Part shown: positions 14,001-25,900 of the stretch, in pieces
How the letters are laid out: every line of letters begins with the position of its first letter
How positions within the stretch are numbered: the stretch's first letter is position 1
Source: Patagioenas fasciata
Taxonomy: Eukaryota > Chordata > Aves > Columbiformes > Columbidae
DNA length: 64,000 nucleotides
Assembly (NCBI RefSeq): GCF_037038585.1
Contig: NC_092520.1
Span: 151,651,104-151,715,103, forward strand
Reading direction: 5' to 3'
Program-made: the position numbers and the translations under genes
Notes under the pieces: model-generated
Told to the model about the DNA's origin: nothing
The model's input: the letters and a program-made list of their open reading frames with translations, nothing else
Database searches by the model: none

Positions 14001-17000
14001 CACACAAAGAAACCAAATTCCATTAGAGCCCTATCAACTACCTATTTCAACTACCTAAAAATTAGAAGGAGACTGCAGGAACAGAAAATAAATAATTTGG
14101 TGATTGCATGTTTTAAACACTCAGTTGGAAACCAAGTGTTTTCATACCATTCACAAGCATCATCTACATGCAGATCTCATTCCTCAGTGTATGTTCTTGG
14201 CTTCTCCCAGATGCATTTTTCCCTTTCTCCCTCTCCCTTGTGCAATTACAACATAAGAAGTTATTCTGCTGGGGGAGGAAGGGGAAGAAAAAGAAAGGAA
14301 AGGGTGGCATTCCTACACTAGCTTACCTCTTTGCTGTGTCTCCACTGTTTTGCGCTCCCCTCCTAGTAAACAAACAGTGGCTACCTCTTGTATCTTATCA
14401 CATCATTTCCAAATAGCAGCATGAGCACTGGATCAGTATCATTGCTGCTTTATTTCCACTTGTCAAATTATGAACAGCATCTCCATAGCTGATATCCCAG
14501 TTACACCCTGTGAGTTTGCAAGGCCAAGGTCAATTCTAGGTTCCAGTGCTGCTGGAAGACCTAAGAAAAAGAAAGGAAGCCTCACCTGACGAAGCTCATG
14601 TAAAAAGCTGCTTCCTGGATTTACCAACAGGAACTTCCCCCTCCTCCCCTTTTTAATGGAAAGATGAGATTATCATTAGAAATATCTAATACAGCAAAAG
14701 GACTCGTCCAGGAAAACCCTCTCAGATCACATCCACATCAGGAATACCTCAGCAGCGTTAGAACAGTTGTACAGTACATTGGCAAAGCTTCATTTCACAC
14801 CCATATATTAACAACAGTGTAAAGACAAGTCCTAATAACACACATGCTTTACTCGTATAACTGAATCTCTGCAAGGACTTCACATACAACAGATCATATC
14901 CCTGAGAGATAGTCGCACTGATGGAAGATTTTAGCGTAGGTTGTTAAGATGTAGATCAACTGGCAGAGAACAGATTCTTAAAACATCAGAGCTGGAAGCT
15001 GCATGGAAGAAACAAGTTTTGACCAACACATTACCACTGCAGCCTGAGCCTTCTCTACAGTAACAGCACCAAAGTCGTAACACCAAACAAAGTCCATGTG
15101 CAGGCTCTGCTGTTGCTCTCACAGGTAATTTCCTGTGACAGGCAAAAGAGAGTGGAAGATTTCTGTCTCTACCACAGACAGACAGCAGCAGCATGGACAG
15201 TTCTCCCTCTTTCTTTACCTAGACCTACCTTGAATACTATTCTTAAGGTTACACTGACAAGCCAGCCCTTGTGTTTGCAAAGGAGAAAAAACAACAACAA
15301 AAACAAATGTAATTCATTCATAGATCACTTAAGTGACTGAGAAGTAATTTTGAAATCCTGAAAGATAAGAGGAACACATCCAACTAAGGATCAGTTCTGC
15401 CTCAGCTTTCTCCAACAGCAACATGTCATCAGCTCTGCATTACCACATGTACAACAGTACCTCAAGATCTCTCATGGAAAAGATGGTAAAGTAACAGTGC
15501 TGTGGTCTTTATCAAAGGAGACCTGCACCTGAAAAATAACTAAGATTTCTCATGTGAGGCATGTTTGCAGGATATTTGAAATTGAGAGATATGATAAAGC
15601 TTAGAATAAAATGCCATCCTAACCTCAACCAGCTGTGTGTAGGTTTACACAGGGAATATACAGTCACATACTATTTATAGATCATTTCTCAGGACACAGG
15701 ATTAGTCAGGAACAGGATTTGTATTCAAATCTATTGAAAATTGAAATTTAGGCACAGGTAATTCATAATCAGCATAACTATTAGTTATTTTCTCTGCACA
15801 AATACTTAAAAATAACTGTTAAAAAACTTTATGGTTGTCCTGTAACATTTAAGAGGACTTCCCCATCAATTAATTTAAGAATTAAAGCATTTCCAACCTC
15901 ACCAATTAGCTATAAGGTGTACCTTCCAACTGTACTCTAAGATATGAATGAATACAAGTCGAGTATATCTAGTTATATCTGTGTTCTTGGACAGAAGTAC
16001 TTTAGCAAGCTGTAATCTAAGTACAAAAATAACTGTTTTCTTAACTGTAGTAAGACTTCTTCATTTTCAGCTGCAGATGAATGTGTAGTGGACTTTTGGC
16101 AGGTTTAAAGGGAAACTGCCAACTTCAATCTAACTCTATATCTAGTTTTGTGCAAGTAAGCTTTCACAGAATCTTGGACCAGTAGAAATATTCCCATGAT
16201 TAAAGAAGTTAATTCCCATGCAGCAAGTTATTTTTACCAAACACATCCCTGCAGTACAACCAACTCAAACACAAGTGCTGAAAATGTGACAGTGAAAAAT
16301 AGGTAGAATAAGCACATTCTCCAAAAGAAAGGCAGAAAGAGGTACTAGCAGAACTACTGGGAAAATAAGTCTATTTCAAGTAAGTTCTTACTCATACACA
16401 GAAAGTCTTGTTTACTGCATTTTTTTCAAGCTCAGTTAACTTATAGCTTTCAAAGTTTGCAACTAAAATGGGCTAACTAATGGATAGTCAGTTTCTGAAT
16501 ATTCAGATTGTGCAGCGAGAGGTCACTTATTTGCTCAGCTTCCTCTACCCCCTACAGGAGTACTGACACAGCCCATTTGAAGTGCAGAATAATGAAGAAC
16601 CCCATTTTTAAGACTTAAGTCTAAAATCTAAAGAGATTTTTCCGAAGATTCTTCATTTTGTCAGCTTTTCAAAGTACAACAGAATCAACACAGGAAATGG
16701 CAATTTTTGTAGTGCCACGCTTGAAAAGTATTCCTCCATCTCAAGGGAAGTTATTGTCAGTTGCTCCACAGCACTAACCTTAAATGGGTGACTGCATGAG
16801 GTAAGAGATTACTTCTTTGGAATACAGAATGAAGTTGTTACAGTGAATGCATAAGCAGGTTTTTATTATAATAAAAGAAGGAACCTTATATTTAGAAGCA
16901 GTTATACTTGCTAAGTATTCTAACACCCTAAACACACCTTGGACAACAGCCTGCAGAGATTGTCTGTATCATAACAAAGAAAGTCAGAACAGAGATAAAA

Positions 17001-17140
17001 GGAGTAGAAAGCTGGACGTCCCTTGTACTGAATGTACCTGGGATAACAATTAAAAGGCTAAAAGCTTAGGTCTGCGAGACAATCACAAGTCTATATAAAA
17101 TAAAACCGGTCTACACAATTTCTCTGGTGGGGGTGTCACA
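11023..17140. other. Non-coding DNA, nothing recognised
   Basis: AT-rich sequence without a supported exon, repeat family or RNA gene. A purine-rich tract lies near 14270-14310. As with the stretch to its left, synteny suggests MICAL3 intronic DNA read on the minus strand, but the sequence itself does not prove it. Confidence 0.4.
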
Positions 17141-17149
17141 AACTACCTG

Positions 17150-18750
17150 GGGATGGAAGCACCAGGAACATTTTATGACACTGTGACAGTCATGGCTGCC
17201 AAGTCTCCCTGCGGTGTGAGGCGACCTGCACAGCAGCCACCAGCGATGGGGTCGACGAGAAGGAGCCGCACGGCAGCACCGGGGCGCCCAGCGGGGCACA
17301 GTGCTGCCGCGAGACCACGCTGCAGGGGCGTCCCCGCCGCCCTCCCGCAAGTGACCTGCGCCCACCTGGCACAGCCGCCGCCGCCTCCTCCACCCCCAGC
17401 CCGGGACGAGGGGACGCAGGTGTCTTTCACTGAACCACCCCCCTCCGGCGAGGGAGCGCCCGGGGTTCCCCTGGGAGGACGCGCGGCAGTCACCGCCTCG
17501 TTCCTCCCCGGCGCCGAGCCGTGTAATCGGGTCAGGGAGCCGGCAAGGACCAGCCGCGGGCCGCCTCGGGGATCGGGTTTCGCGGCCGTGCCCTGCCACC
17601 CTGTGCCGGCCCCGGCCGCTCCCTGCGGGCGCGCACGGCCCTCGCCCCGGCCCGCTGCCGCGCAGAGACCCCCGTGCTGCTGCCAGCGCCCGCGGCGTCG
17701 CGCCAGGCCACTCCCGGGGCGATGCCATGGGATGAAGCGGATCCTCCGCCGCCCCCGCGGGAGACGCCTTCCCCCGCCCGCGCGGCCGGGCAGCGGCCAC
17801 CGCACCTGCCGCACGGCGCCGCGCGGGAGCCCGCCCTCCTCCCCTCCCCGGGGAGACGGCGGCGGAGAGACCCCCACCGCCACACTTGCCTTCGCTTCAT
17901 GCTGCACTAGGTGCGGCGGTCGCGGGTCTGACGCGGCCCGAGGTGCCTCTGCGGCGGGGGGCGCCGCGCTGCGCCCGTCAGGCTGCCGGCGCGGAGCGGC
18001 ACGGCCCGACCCTGCCCGCCGCGGGAGGGGGCGGGTGAAGCGGCGGCGCGCGAAGCGGCAGCGCGCGCGCACCTTGGCAGCTACCACCGCTTCAGGGATC
18101 GACCCCGCCCCGCGCGCGGAGCGGTTGGAGAGGCGGGAGGAGGAGCGCGCGCGGGCGAGCCCACTCCTCCCCACCCACCCACCCGTTGGTTGAAAGTGAT
18201 ACACGGGTCGAGGGGAGAGTGGTGGGAAGCGGAGGGTCCAGCCGCGCGGGCCCACGGTGTCCTACAGGAGGAGGAGAAAGGAAGGAGAGCGACAGCAAAG
18301 GAAACGCACCACACGCGGCGGCAAACAGTAAAGGGACACTCGATTCTCCCCACGCAGCGCCTTCAAGTTCTCAGATCCTCCCCCGCTCTCTGGCAATGGT
18401 ACGCTCCTACCGCGCGAATTGCGCAGGGATTGGCCTCCCTGGCGGGGTGGGGGCGGAGTCAGGGCGCGCGCCAAACGCGACTGGAGGAGCGAAGATCAAA
18501 AAAGGGGCGGGGCCAAGCGGCAGCCGTTTAAAGCGCCCCGGGCTGGGTTAGTCTTCGCGTGCGCGGCCGCGCGCGCCGGGGGTGAGGTCTGTCACCCAGG
18601 CGCGCGGAGGGCCGTTGGGGCGCGCCCCGGTCAAGGTGCTTGAGGGGCTGGAGGGCGGGCGCGCCGCCCCGGGCCTTCTCTCTGTGCCTGCTTCTGTCAC
18701 GCTTGCCCAGGCGAGCGGGCCCCCCGCTGTTACCCACCTCCTCGAGGGGG
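17150..18750. promoter_or_regulatory. CpG island, probable MICAL3 promoter and first exon
   Basis: An abrupt change from AT-rich DNA to about 1.6 kb of GC-rich sequence crowded with CpG (for example the GCGCGCGC runs near 18060 and 18560). It includes several GC boxes, a CCAC-repeat patch near 18170-18183 and NotI/BssHII-like clusters. This is the signature of a housekeeping-type vertebrate promoter. In mammals the next gene upstream of PEX26 is MICAL3 on the opposite strand, so this is most simply its untranslated first exon and promoter (inference). Long frames on both strands here (up to 360 codons) are products of GC content: they are Pro/Arg/Gly/Ala-rich and show no MICAL or other domain. 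I could not fix a first-exon donor because several candidates fit on the minus strand. Confidence 0.7.
18429..18560 (+). promoter_or_regulatory. Possible plus-strand core promoter within the CpG island
   Basis: Reading rightward there is an inverted CCAAT box (ATTGG, 18429-18433), a GC box in GGTGGGGGCGGAG near 18445-18458, a consensus Sp1 site GGGGCGGGGCC (18504-18514) and a TATA-like TTTAAA (18527-18532). The order and spacing suit initiation near 18555-18560. A candidate splice donor (GGGGTGAGG) follows near 18580. This would be divergent to the inferred MICAL3 promoter and could start a long non-coding RNA. CCAAT and GC boxes work in either orientation, so direction is uncertain. Confidence 0.35.
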
Positions 18751-18759
18751 AAGCGAGTA

Positions 18760-19440
18760 TTTCCCGTTCGAAGTAAACCTGCTGCCGACTAGAATACTGC
18801 AAAAAACTGCCCCTCCCCCCCCAACACCCCTCCGGGCAAAGCCACTGCAGCCCTTCCAGATGAGGCAAGAACAACGAGGGTCCTCTTGGCAGGGCGGGGA
18901 GCTGGAACAATAGGCACCGCCACACAAAGCGCTGCCTGTCAGCGAGGCTCCTGGCACGAGATGAGGTGCATGCTTGGAACGTTTCCACATGCACTTCGCA
19001 TATGAGTGTGAAACGCTGATGAAGCCGAGAGCAGGAGACATGGCATGTAAGAAATCGGCAGGAGAAAGCTGGCAAATCAGATCTAAAAATGGCTGGAGAG
19101 ACGCTTGTAAAATCGTCATGAGAAAGGGCTAAATATATTTTTGGTTTGGGGTTGGTTGGGGAGAAGCTTGGCGCTGTGGTCATAGCAACTCCTCCTGTTT
19201 GGATCCTGCTGTGCTGGGGAAAATAGCTCATTGCCTGTGTCTCTGTGCAATAAACAAAATTACATCAGATGAATGCCTGTTCTCATTATCCTCATCTCCT
19301 GATAACTGAATCAACTTGGAAGACCCAAATATTGACTAATCCCTCAGGTTATGCTGAGATAATAGCAAAGGTACTGGATGGACAAGGAAATTACAAACCC
19401 CTGTTCTTCAAGAAAGCACTGAGAAGAATAAATCTTGAGT
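18760..19440. other. Flank of CpG island, nothing recognised
   Basis: GC content falls back to background over this stretch. I see no supported exon, RNA gene or repeat before the CR1 copy that begins near 19445. Confidence 0.4.
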
Positions 19441-19444
19441 ATAT

Positions 19445-19800
19445 CACAGAATGTTAGGGATTAGAAGGGACCTCAAAGATCATCTAGTCCAATCCCCCTG
19501 CTGGAGCAGGAACACCCAGATGAGGTTACACAGGAATGTGTCCAGGCAGGTTTTGAATGTCTTCACAGAAGGAGACTCCACAACCCCCCTGGGCAGCCTG
19601 TTCCAGTGCTCTGTCACCCTCACTGAGAAGATGTTTCTTCTCAAATTTAAGTGGAACCTCTTGTGCTCCAGTTTGAACACATTACCCCTTGTCCTACCAC
19701 TGGTTGTCACCAAGAAGAGCCTGGCTTCATCCTCGTGACACTCACCCTTTATATATTTGTAAACATTAATAAGGCCACCCCTCAGTCTCCTCCAAGCTAA
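19445..19800 (-). mobile_element. CR1 LINE 3' fragment, antisense
   Basis: About 355 bp of truncated CR1 retrotransposon, minus strand. On the plus strand it opens with CACAGAATGTTAGGG, the reverse complement of the CR1 3' tail. It continues through the usual 3' segment: the repeat's antisense versions of the 'rounded' GGTCATCTAGTCCAA-type motif, the three-prime coding end and the GGGCAGCCTGTTCCAG motif. It ends near 19800 in AT-rich simple sequence. Its tail (CCCTTCTAATCCCTAACATTCTGTG, read in two parts) matches the copy in PEX26 intron 1, so both belong to the same subfamily. Confidence 0.9.
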
Positions 19801-19872
19801 ATATATGTAAATATGTATATACACACATATAAATATATGAGTATGTAGGCTTATATATATATGTGTATGCTC
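19796..19872. repeat. AT/TATATG-rich simple repeat
   Basis: Degenerate alternating tract of TATATG, ACACATAT and TATATATA units directly abutting the 5'-truncated end of the CR1 copy. Low-complexity sequence with no other function visible. Confidence 0.7.
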
Positions 19873-22282
19873 ATCCGATTCCTTTTTAAAATGCTCTCAG
19901 AAGTCACTGGTTACTGGTGGAATGCTCTGCATCTGAACTAGCAGGAAGAGCACTCAGTTCACCATATACATACACGTTTGTATAGTGTTTATATATAAAT
20001 ATTTCACTCCTATCTCTAGACTTCAGTGTGTATAAGCAGTGCACACATATATATTGTCTTTGCTACGATTAGCTGACTACACCCTTGAATTCTTCGGCCA
20101 AGGGAACCAGTCAGTGTGCACCTGAGTAGAGCAGGAATGCAAACCAATACAGAAGCACTGTGAATGACCCAGGGATTAGGAAACAAGTACAACCCCAGGA
20201 TAATATGATAATAGCAATGGTCATATGAAAGCGCACCAGTTTTCCTTAAAATAGGCATCTCCAGGAGAGATAATTCAGACACCTTTTGCATCCAGAGCCA
20301 CAGTCTTCCAACTCTAACTTAAGAGACGTTTTGATCTCCATACTCTGTTAGAGATTTTGGCATGAAAAGCAGTCAGGTACTGTAATAACACCTGATTAAA
20401 AAAAAAAAAAAAGAGAGAAAAGAAAAATATACCATTCATAAGAGATGCATAAAACGAGCTCATAATACTGCTAAGGAAATCCTTACTACAATGTGGTGTG
20501 ACAAATATCAGCCAGCAGTGCACAATTCCTGAATCTCTATCTATATCCCTGCCTGAGAACAGATGGAGGGAAGCCTTTAGCTGATCTAAACTTGGCTCAG
20601 CCCACCCTGCGTACTTATGGAGTTTCTATGAGCGCAGAAATTAGAGCTACTGGTTGCACCCGCCTGAAAGCTGCAGCCTGCTGATTCAGCTCATGTGTTG
20701 GAAAATCTGGCACAGCCACCCATCCTTACCTGAGCAGAGGCACAAAGTCATGCACATACAAGTACCACAGGATGGGAGGAGCTCCTGATAGTGGGTATTT
20801 CCACATTTGACGTCAGTGAAGGCCACTGATGCAGTAGTTCTTTGCAAGGGAGGCAGCAGCTTGTGTCACCTGTTGATAGCCAAAATATCAAGGTGTCCTC
20901 CTCTACGAAGATGCGAGTTGAGGGTGCATTAGATTATTGAAAAATGAAAGCAGATGGAGGAGCAGGTTTACACACAGTGATACAGGAGACATTTTAAAAT
21001 GCCCTCAAAGGGCCCAGTGCATGCAGTGTGTCCACTGCTTACTAAGCGAGCACCCTGCCTCTCAACCATCACGGCTGTCCGTTTAAGAGTAATCTTCATA
21101 AAAAGCTAATAAGGACCTGAACAATTCCCATTAGGGAACTGAGGAGCCATCTGCACTCTAGCATGAGACCGTCTATGGCATCCACAGCAAGACTTGTATG
21201 TCTTGGGTGGATATTTTGGAATCCAGCACCAGAGAGGCTTAGTCATGTGACAGGTTTATTTGCATCATGATGCTGTTAGAGTCCCCAAGATGTTTTCACA
21301 ATGCTCTATAAGACGAAGGGTTTAAACAAGTAGAACTAAAGCAAAAACAAAGCACTGTACTTCCATGACATCTCTTTTTGTTGCGTGCATGTGGTGTTCA
21401 GAGTGGGAGGGGGGTGGAAGGCAGTACTGTACAGAATTTCAGCCTAATAAAGCACATACACAAAAACAAGGGACTGCAACATCAGTACAAAATGGGCTAC
21501 TTTGTAAGCGCAAGCTAAGAAGCTGAAATCCTGCATCACAGCCTAGTGGAAGACCGATGTTTCAGGCTGGTGATGTGCAAGGGAAGCCCATTACCCTGTC
21601 TTCCCCGAAGACTTTACAGAACTGCTGGTTTGCACTGGCCTAGATAACAGTCACCTTGCCCCAGCCAAGGGAAGATGCCCTGTGAACGTGTGCCTGGAAG
21701 CACAGTAAAACTGGGTGCCTGGTGCTCCAGAAATGAACACTAGTGAGCAGAGCAGCCATTGAGGCAGCAGTTCCAAGCCAACCCAGGGAAAAATATTGTA
21801 GTTCAGGATTCACCTCTTAAAAGGAGGTGAGGTGCTGCTACTCAAAATATGGTCAGAATATAGCACAGCTTCCCCTTTTGAAAAATCAATATACAAAAAT
21901 AAGGCCTGACTTTTTACATATTCTGTTTCTAAGAGAAGTGGTTGAAAGTTCATAAGGGCCAGGCGCTGCTCCCAGTTAGACAAGGAGTATAGCAAGGAAG
22001 GCAAATTGCAGGAAAATTCAAGAAAGTTTTTGGTATCTCTCTGATACCAAAGCTATTTTCACAGTAAAAATGGCCAAGGAATCTTGAATTCTCTTCTGAC
22101 GACCTTCCAAGGCTCAGAACTTGCCAGGTGCATGACCACTCCTGTGGGAATTTGTAATCTCTTTAAAAAACAAGAACGGCAAATTCCACAGAAAGCATTC
22201 TGTCCCAGAACAGAGTCCCCACATCTGGAATTGGCAAGTAAAAACACAGCAAGTGGATTTTCAAAAGAGGAGGCAATCACCA
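19873..22282. other. Intergenic DNA with a consensus CRE
   Basis: No supported exon on either strand. A perfect palindromic cAMP-response element core, TGACGTCA, lies at 20808-20815. A 15-base A run followed by GAGAG lies near 20398-20415. Otherwise it is ordinary AT-leaning intergenic sequence. Confidence 0.4.
20808..20815. promoter_or_regulatory. Consensus CRE (TGACGTCA)
   Basis: Exact palindromic CREB/ATF binding core. It is isolated in AT-leaning DNA, 2.3 kb beyond the 17-18.7 kb CpG island. An 8-base match can occur by chance in 64 kb, though CpG depletion makes it less likely. Occupancy is unknown. Confidence 0.3.
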
Positions 22283-22900
22283 ACTTACAGGGCTGGAAGG
22301 GATACAGAGAGGTCATCTAATTCCATCCCTGTGAAAGCATCTCTGTCCCATCTGTTTTACCCCTAAAAGACCTCCTCAGTGCTGCAGACACCACGGTCTA
22401 TCCAGGCAAGATGTTTTTTTCTCGTGATTCACTCTTTTTGCCTTTAGGTTTTCCCTAATGACTAACCTGTATCTCTTTTACCATAATTTACATCTACTTC
22501 TCATCCTACCCATCACAGACAAAGAAAACATTTGTTCCTCTCACTCCTGCAACAGCCTTGTAGATGCATCAAGATCTATCATGTCACTTCTTATTACATC
22601 CCCCAGACCTAAAACTCCATTTCTTCTTGCCTGTCCTCCCAGGTTATGTTGTGAGACCTCTGGTGACTCTCAATGTCCACCCTTGGGGGCTCTCACTTTA
22701 GTCCATGTCTCTCCTGAATTTCCCTGTGTCAGAAAAGCACAAGGTGTGTTCCCAGTTGAGGCCTTACCAGTATGATGTAGAACAGAGGAGCACTTGGTGT
22801 GCTCTGCAAACATCCCTCCTGTTTATGTCTTAGTATGATGTTTACAGTGCCAGAGGATTTATTTTGCTTTCCACATACATGGGCAGTATTTCTAAAAGTC
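22283..22900 (-). mobile_element. Old, diverged CR1/L3-like LINE fragment, antisense
   Basis: The plus strand carries GGCTGGAAGGGATACAGAG followed by GGTCATCTAATTCCATCCCT, the antisense form of a CR1/L3 3' end. Further on, near 22755-22850, GTTGAGGCCTTACCAGTATG and nearby sequence resemble the antisense end of the reverse-transcriptase region of old CR1 elements. The middle is too diverged to follow by eye. Boundaries are approximate, and the subfamily cannot be named. Confidence 0.55.
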
Positions 22901-25900
22901 AAGGCCACAACATGAAACCGAAGTGCCATTGAAGCATCTGAGATGCTCTCCATTAACCAGAACTCTTCTCTCCTGTATGCAAGTGTTTCTCTTAAAAGGC
23001 ACCACATTTAAATTGCTACCTGCTGGAGACAATTTAATTGGGGATCTCCTTGATGGGTTATGGTCTAATTTTCTTGTGGTCACATCTACTTAGATAGCTA
23101 GAGAAGATATTTTTTTTATGTAAAAGTAATCCGTATACAAATCAGCATCTGAACACTTCCAAAAAAAGAAATGTTTCCAGAAGAAACTGAGGGACAGCAG
23201 AGAAAGTCTAGTCTACAGAAGTCTTAAAATTTGCTGTCTTCTGCATCACCTGCAACTGTTAGTTGTCCAGGTCTGGAGAAAACATGAAGAGCTGTCTCTC
23301 TAAGCAGTAACACAGATGTTCAAATTGTGTTTGAAACAAGGCAGAAGTCATCAACCACCCAGCATTTGCCTGGTACAAGTGGTTATTCACTGCATAAGCA
23401 TTTGAATAACTGTCATATTTATAAAATGATGCTATTTAACCTCCTTCTGCCACCCCTGAACGTACACACATTCACTAATCTGGAGTGAAGTTGTGTGCAG
23501 GGGTGGGAGCTGAGTTCCAAATAAATTGCTGGTGGTGTTTTATTACAAGAAAATAAATACAAGACTAACGAGAAAAAACTACCTATCATCTCACTAAGAA
23601 AAAGTAGAAACTTCTCTAGGTAAAAACTTTTTCAGTTCAATGGGGAAATAAAAAGCTGACCCATCAGATCCAGTAAACTTTGATCATGTAGAAGAATGTT
23701 TCTGACCCTTCAGGCTAAGACAAGAAGCTTTCAGATAGGAGCTAACAGGAAAAGTTTCTCTGGGGGTACATGCAAATCTGCTGAGTGGTCAGTGTATACT
23801 AAGCATTTGGAAGCATTCTAGGAATAAGATACTCTCCTTGTCTGTGCATACACACTGTAGATAATTCCACTACTCACAGATTTTCCAAGCAGTAAAATGT
23901 AAAATTGCGGCTGGGTTTCCTACTACAACTCAGGACTGTGGATATACAAGAAGCTAATGAGAAATACACAACTTTCACTTCACTCTGCTGTAATTGTTTT
24001 AAGTAGAGGTAAACCAAAACAAAGGCTACACAAGGGCAGAAAACTCCCTCCCAAGCTTGTATGGTATGGTAAGGGCCGGGCAGAGTAGCCCAGCTGAGTC
24101 TGACTTCACGCTTCCTCTAAGAACAACAACAGGTCAGGTGTGTAAAGAGGTGCGAGATCATCTGAAGCAGTAAGACAGATGCATTTCAATGAGCAAAATA
24201 TAGATATGCAACAAGACCATACCCAGCTGAAATACTGCCAGGCTGTTGCCATGCTATGTGATTAACGTGTTAAACAAAAAATCAGATGTACAGCATTTCC
24301 TTGTGCTCAGCTAGTCCCCGAGGACTAAAGGAACAGATTTAAAAATACCTTGTGAAATGTAATAGAGAAGAAGTCCTGCAAGGTCATCACTGAGATGCAT
24401 CATTGGTTCTTCACCTCATTTGGGCTATACAAATTCTACACAAGAGCTGCCTGTGTAGGGGTCCCCTGAGACTGGTTTTCTCCACGTATCACGCATTAAG
24501 GTCTGAAGGGCGTGTTTACTATTTGGAGTTTGGATTAGGAGTGAGCCTGAGCTATGTTTTGTGTACTTGTTTGTAAAGCAATAATTTTTTACTCCTTTAA
24601 CCAAGCAAAAGGTAGCCCTGGTTGAGAACCTGGTTACTTTATTAGTACTATTAGATTTGTCCTTTGACAAGCTATAAAAAAGACTCTATCTATGTCCCAT
24701 TCAAATTCATCACTGTTTATAGAAGTATTGATAAAAAGGGGAAGGTAAATCAATGAAGTCACTTTATTGAGCCTGAGAATGTGGAACTACTATTAATAAA
24801 ACATGTTGATGTTGTTTTATGGATAGGTCAAAGTCCCGGTAAGGGTGTGTTTGTCATTCTAATTTATGTGCAATTTCATCAACAAAGTATTTGTTATTGC
24901 AGTATTGTATTTATTCATCTCCTGTTTTCCTCCCCCACAGCCAGAACATCTGCAAAACATTTCTGAATCTAAGCTTGTTGGGATAGGGCCCATTACTTTT
25001 ACATATTTATGAACTGTGTGGTACACTGGCATTCATTCAACAAAGACCGCTTCCCGAGGCTCATGCGCCAGTGACATAAACCGGTATGGCTTTGTGTGCA
25101 AGAGGTCCACATGTGCAGAGGTCACACAGGGGGCTGGAAATCCACTTACATCCAGAAGTACTTAAACTCCACTGCTGCAGAGGAACAGAACTATCTGCTA
25201 ATATCTGAGTGGTGCAAGAAGGCAAAAAAGGGAAGAATGGGTATTCATGGTGTCCTAAGGAATTGTAATGAAGAGTAACGGGATGAAATTGAATAAAAAC
25301 AAGTTGTATCTGACTCCAGAAACATTCTCTGTATCAAAATATTTTTAAGCCTGGTCAAAGAGTCCAAAAAAGCAAAAGCTACCATGCTTGTCTTAGTTAT
25401 AATAGACTGGACAAAGCAGAACACAGTACTTGTTCTGGGGGTGGAAAAATGAACAAATAATTCATTTCTGATTTCTGATTTTCTTCTGTTGTAGCCCAGC
25501 CTCTCACGCCAACACTCGCACAGGCACAGCTTTATATTATGTACACACTGGAGGGAGTGTATTCTGCCCTCATTGTGCAGAGCACTTACGCATGTGACTC
25601 CCATTACCACAAACAGAAGCTATGTTCATAAATTGCCCTTGTGTGCCTGGACTGAGCAGACCTGTCCCTATTTGCCTTTCCGGCTGGATTGCAAACAGTG
25701 CCTTTCCGAAGTCGAGGTTGTAAGATTTTCAGACCTCATGAGAAAGAACGTAGTCCATCTCCTCTCAGCTGTGAGAGCCATCCATGCTCCTAGGATCATT
25801 TGTCTGCCTAAATCTGCACCAGCAACAGAGCACAAGCACAGCCTAATAGTCCTAATGAGATTACAGCTAGAGATGCCCCAGTGCTGCCGTCTGGCCAAGG

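Noticed and set aside
16160-16200. CACAGAATCTTGGACC as a CR1 tail
   Set aside because: Only a few bases match and no CR1 body follows.
1-17140. MICAL3 coding exons
   Set aside because: No frame on the minus strand resembles the MICAL flavin-monooxygenase domain, so only intron or UTR sequence can be present.
17173-18255. Long open frames on both strands of the CpG island (up to 360 codons)
   Set aside because: They overlap in all frames, are dominated by Arg, Pro, Gly and Ala, and have no family motif. High GC removes stop codons by chance.
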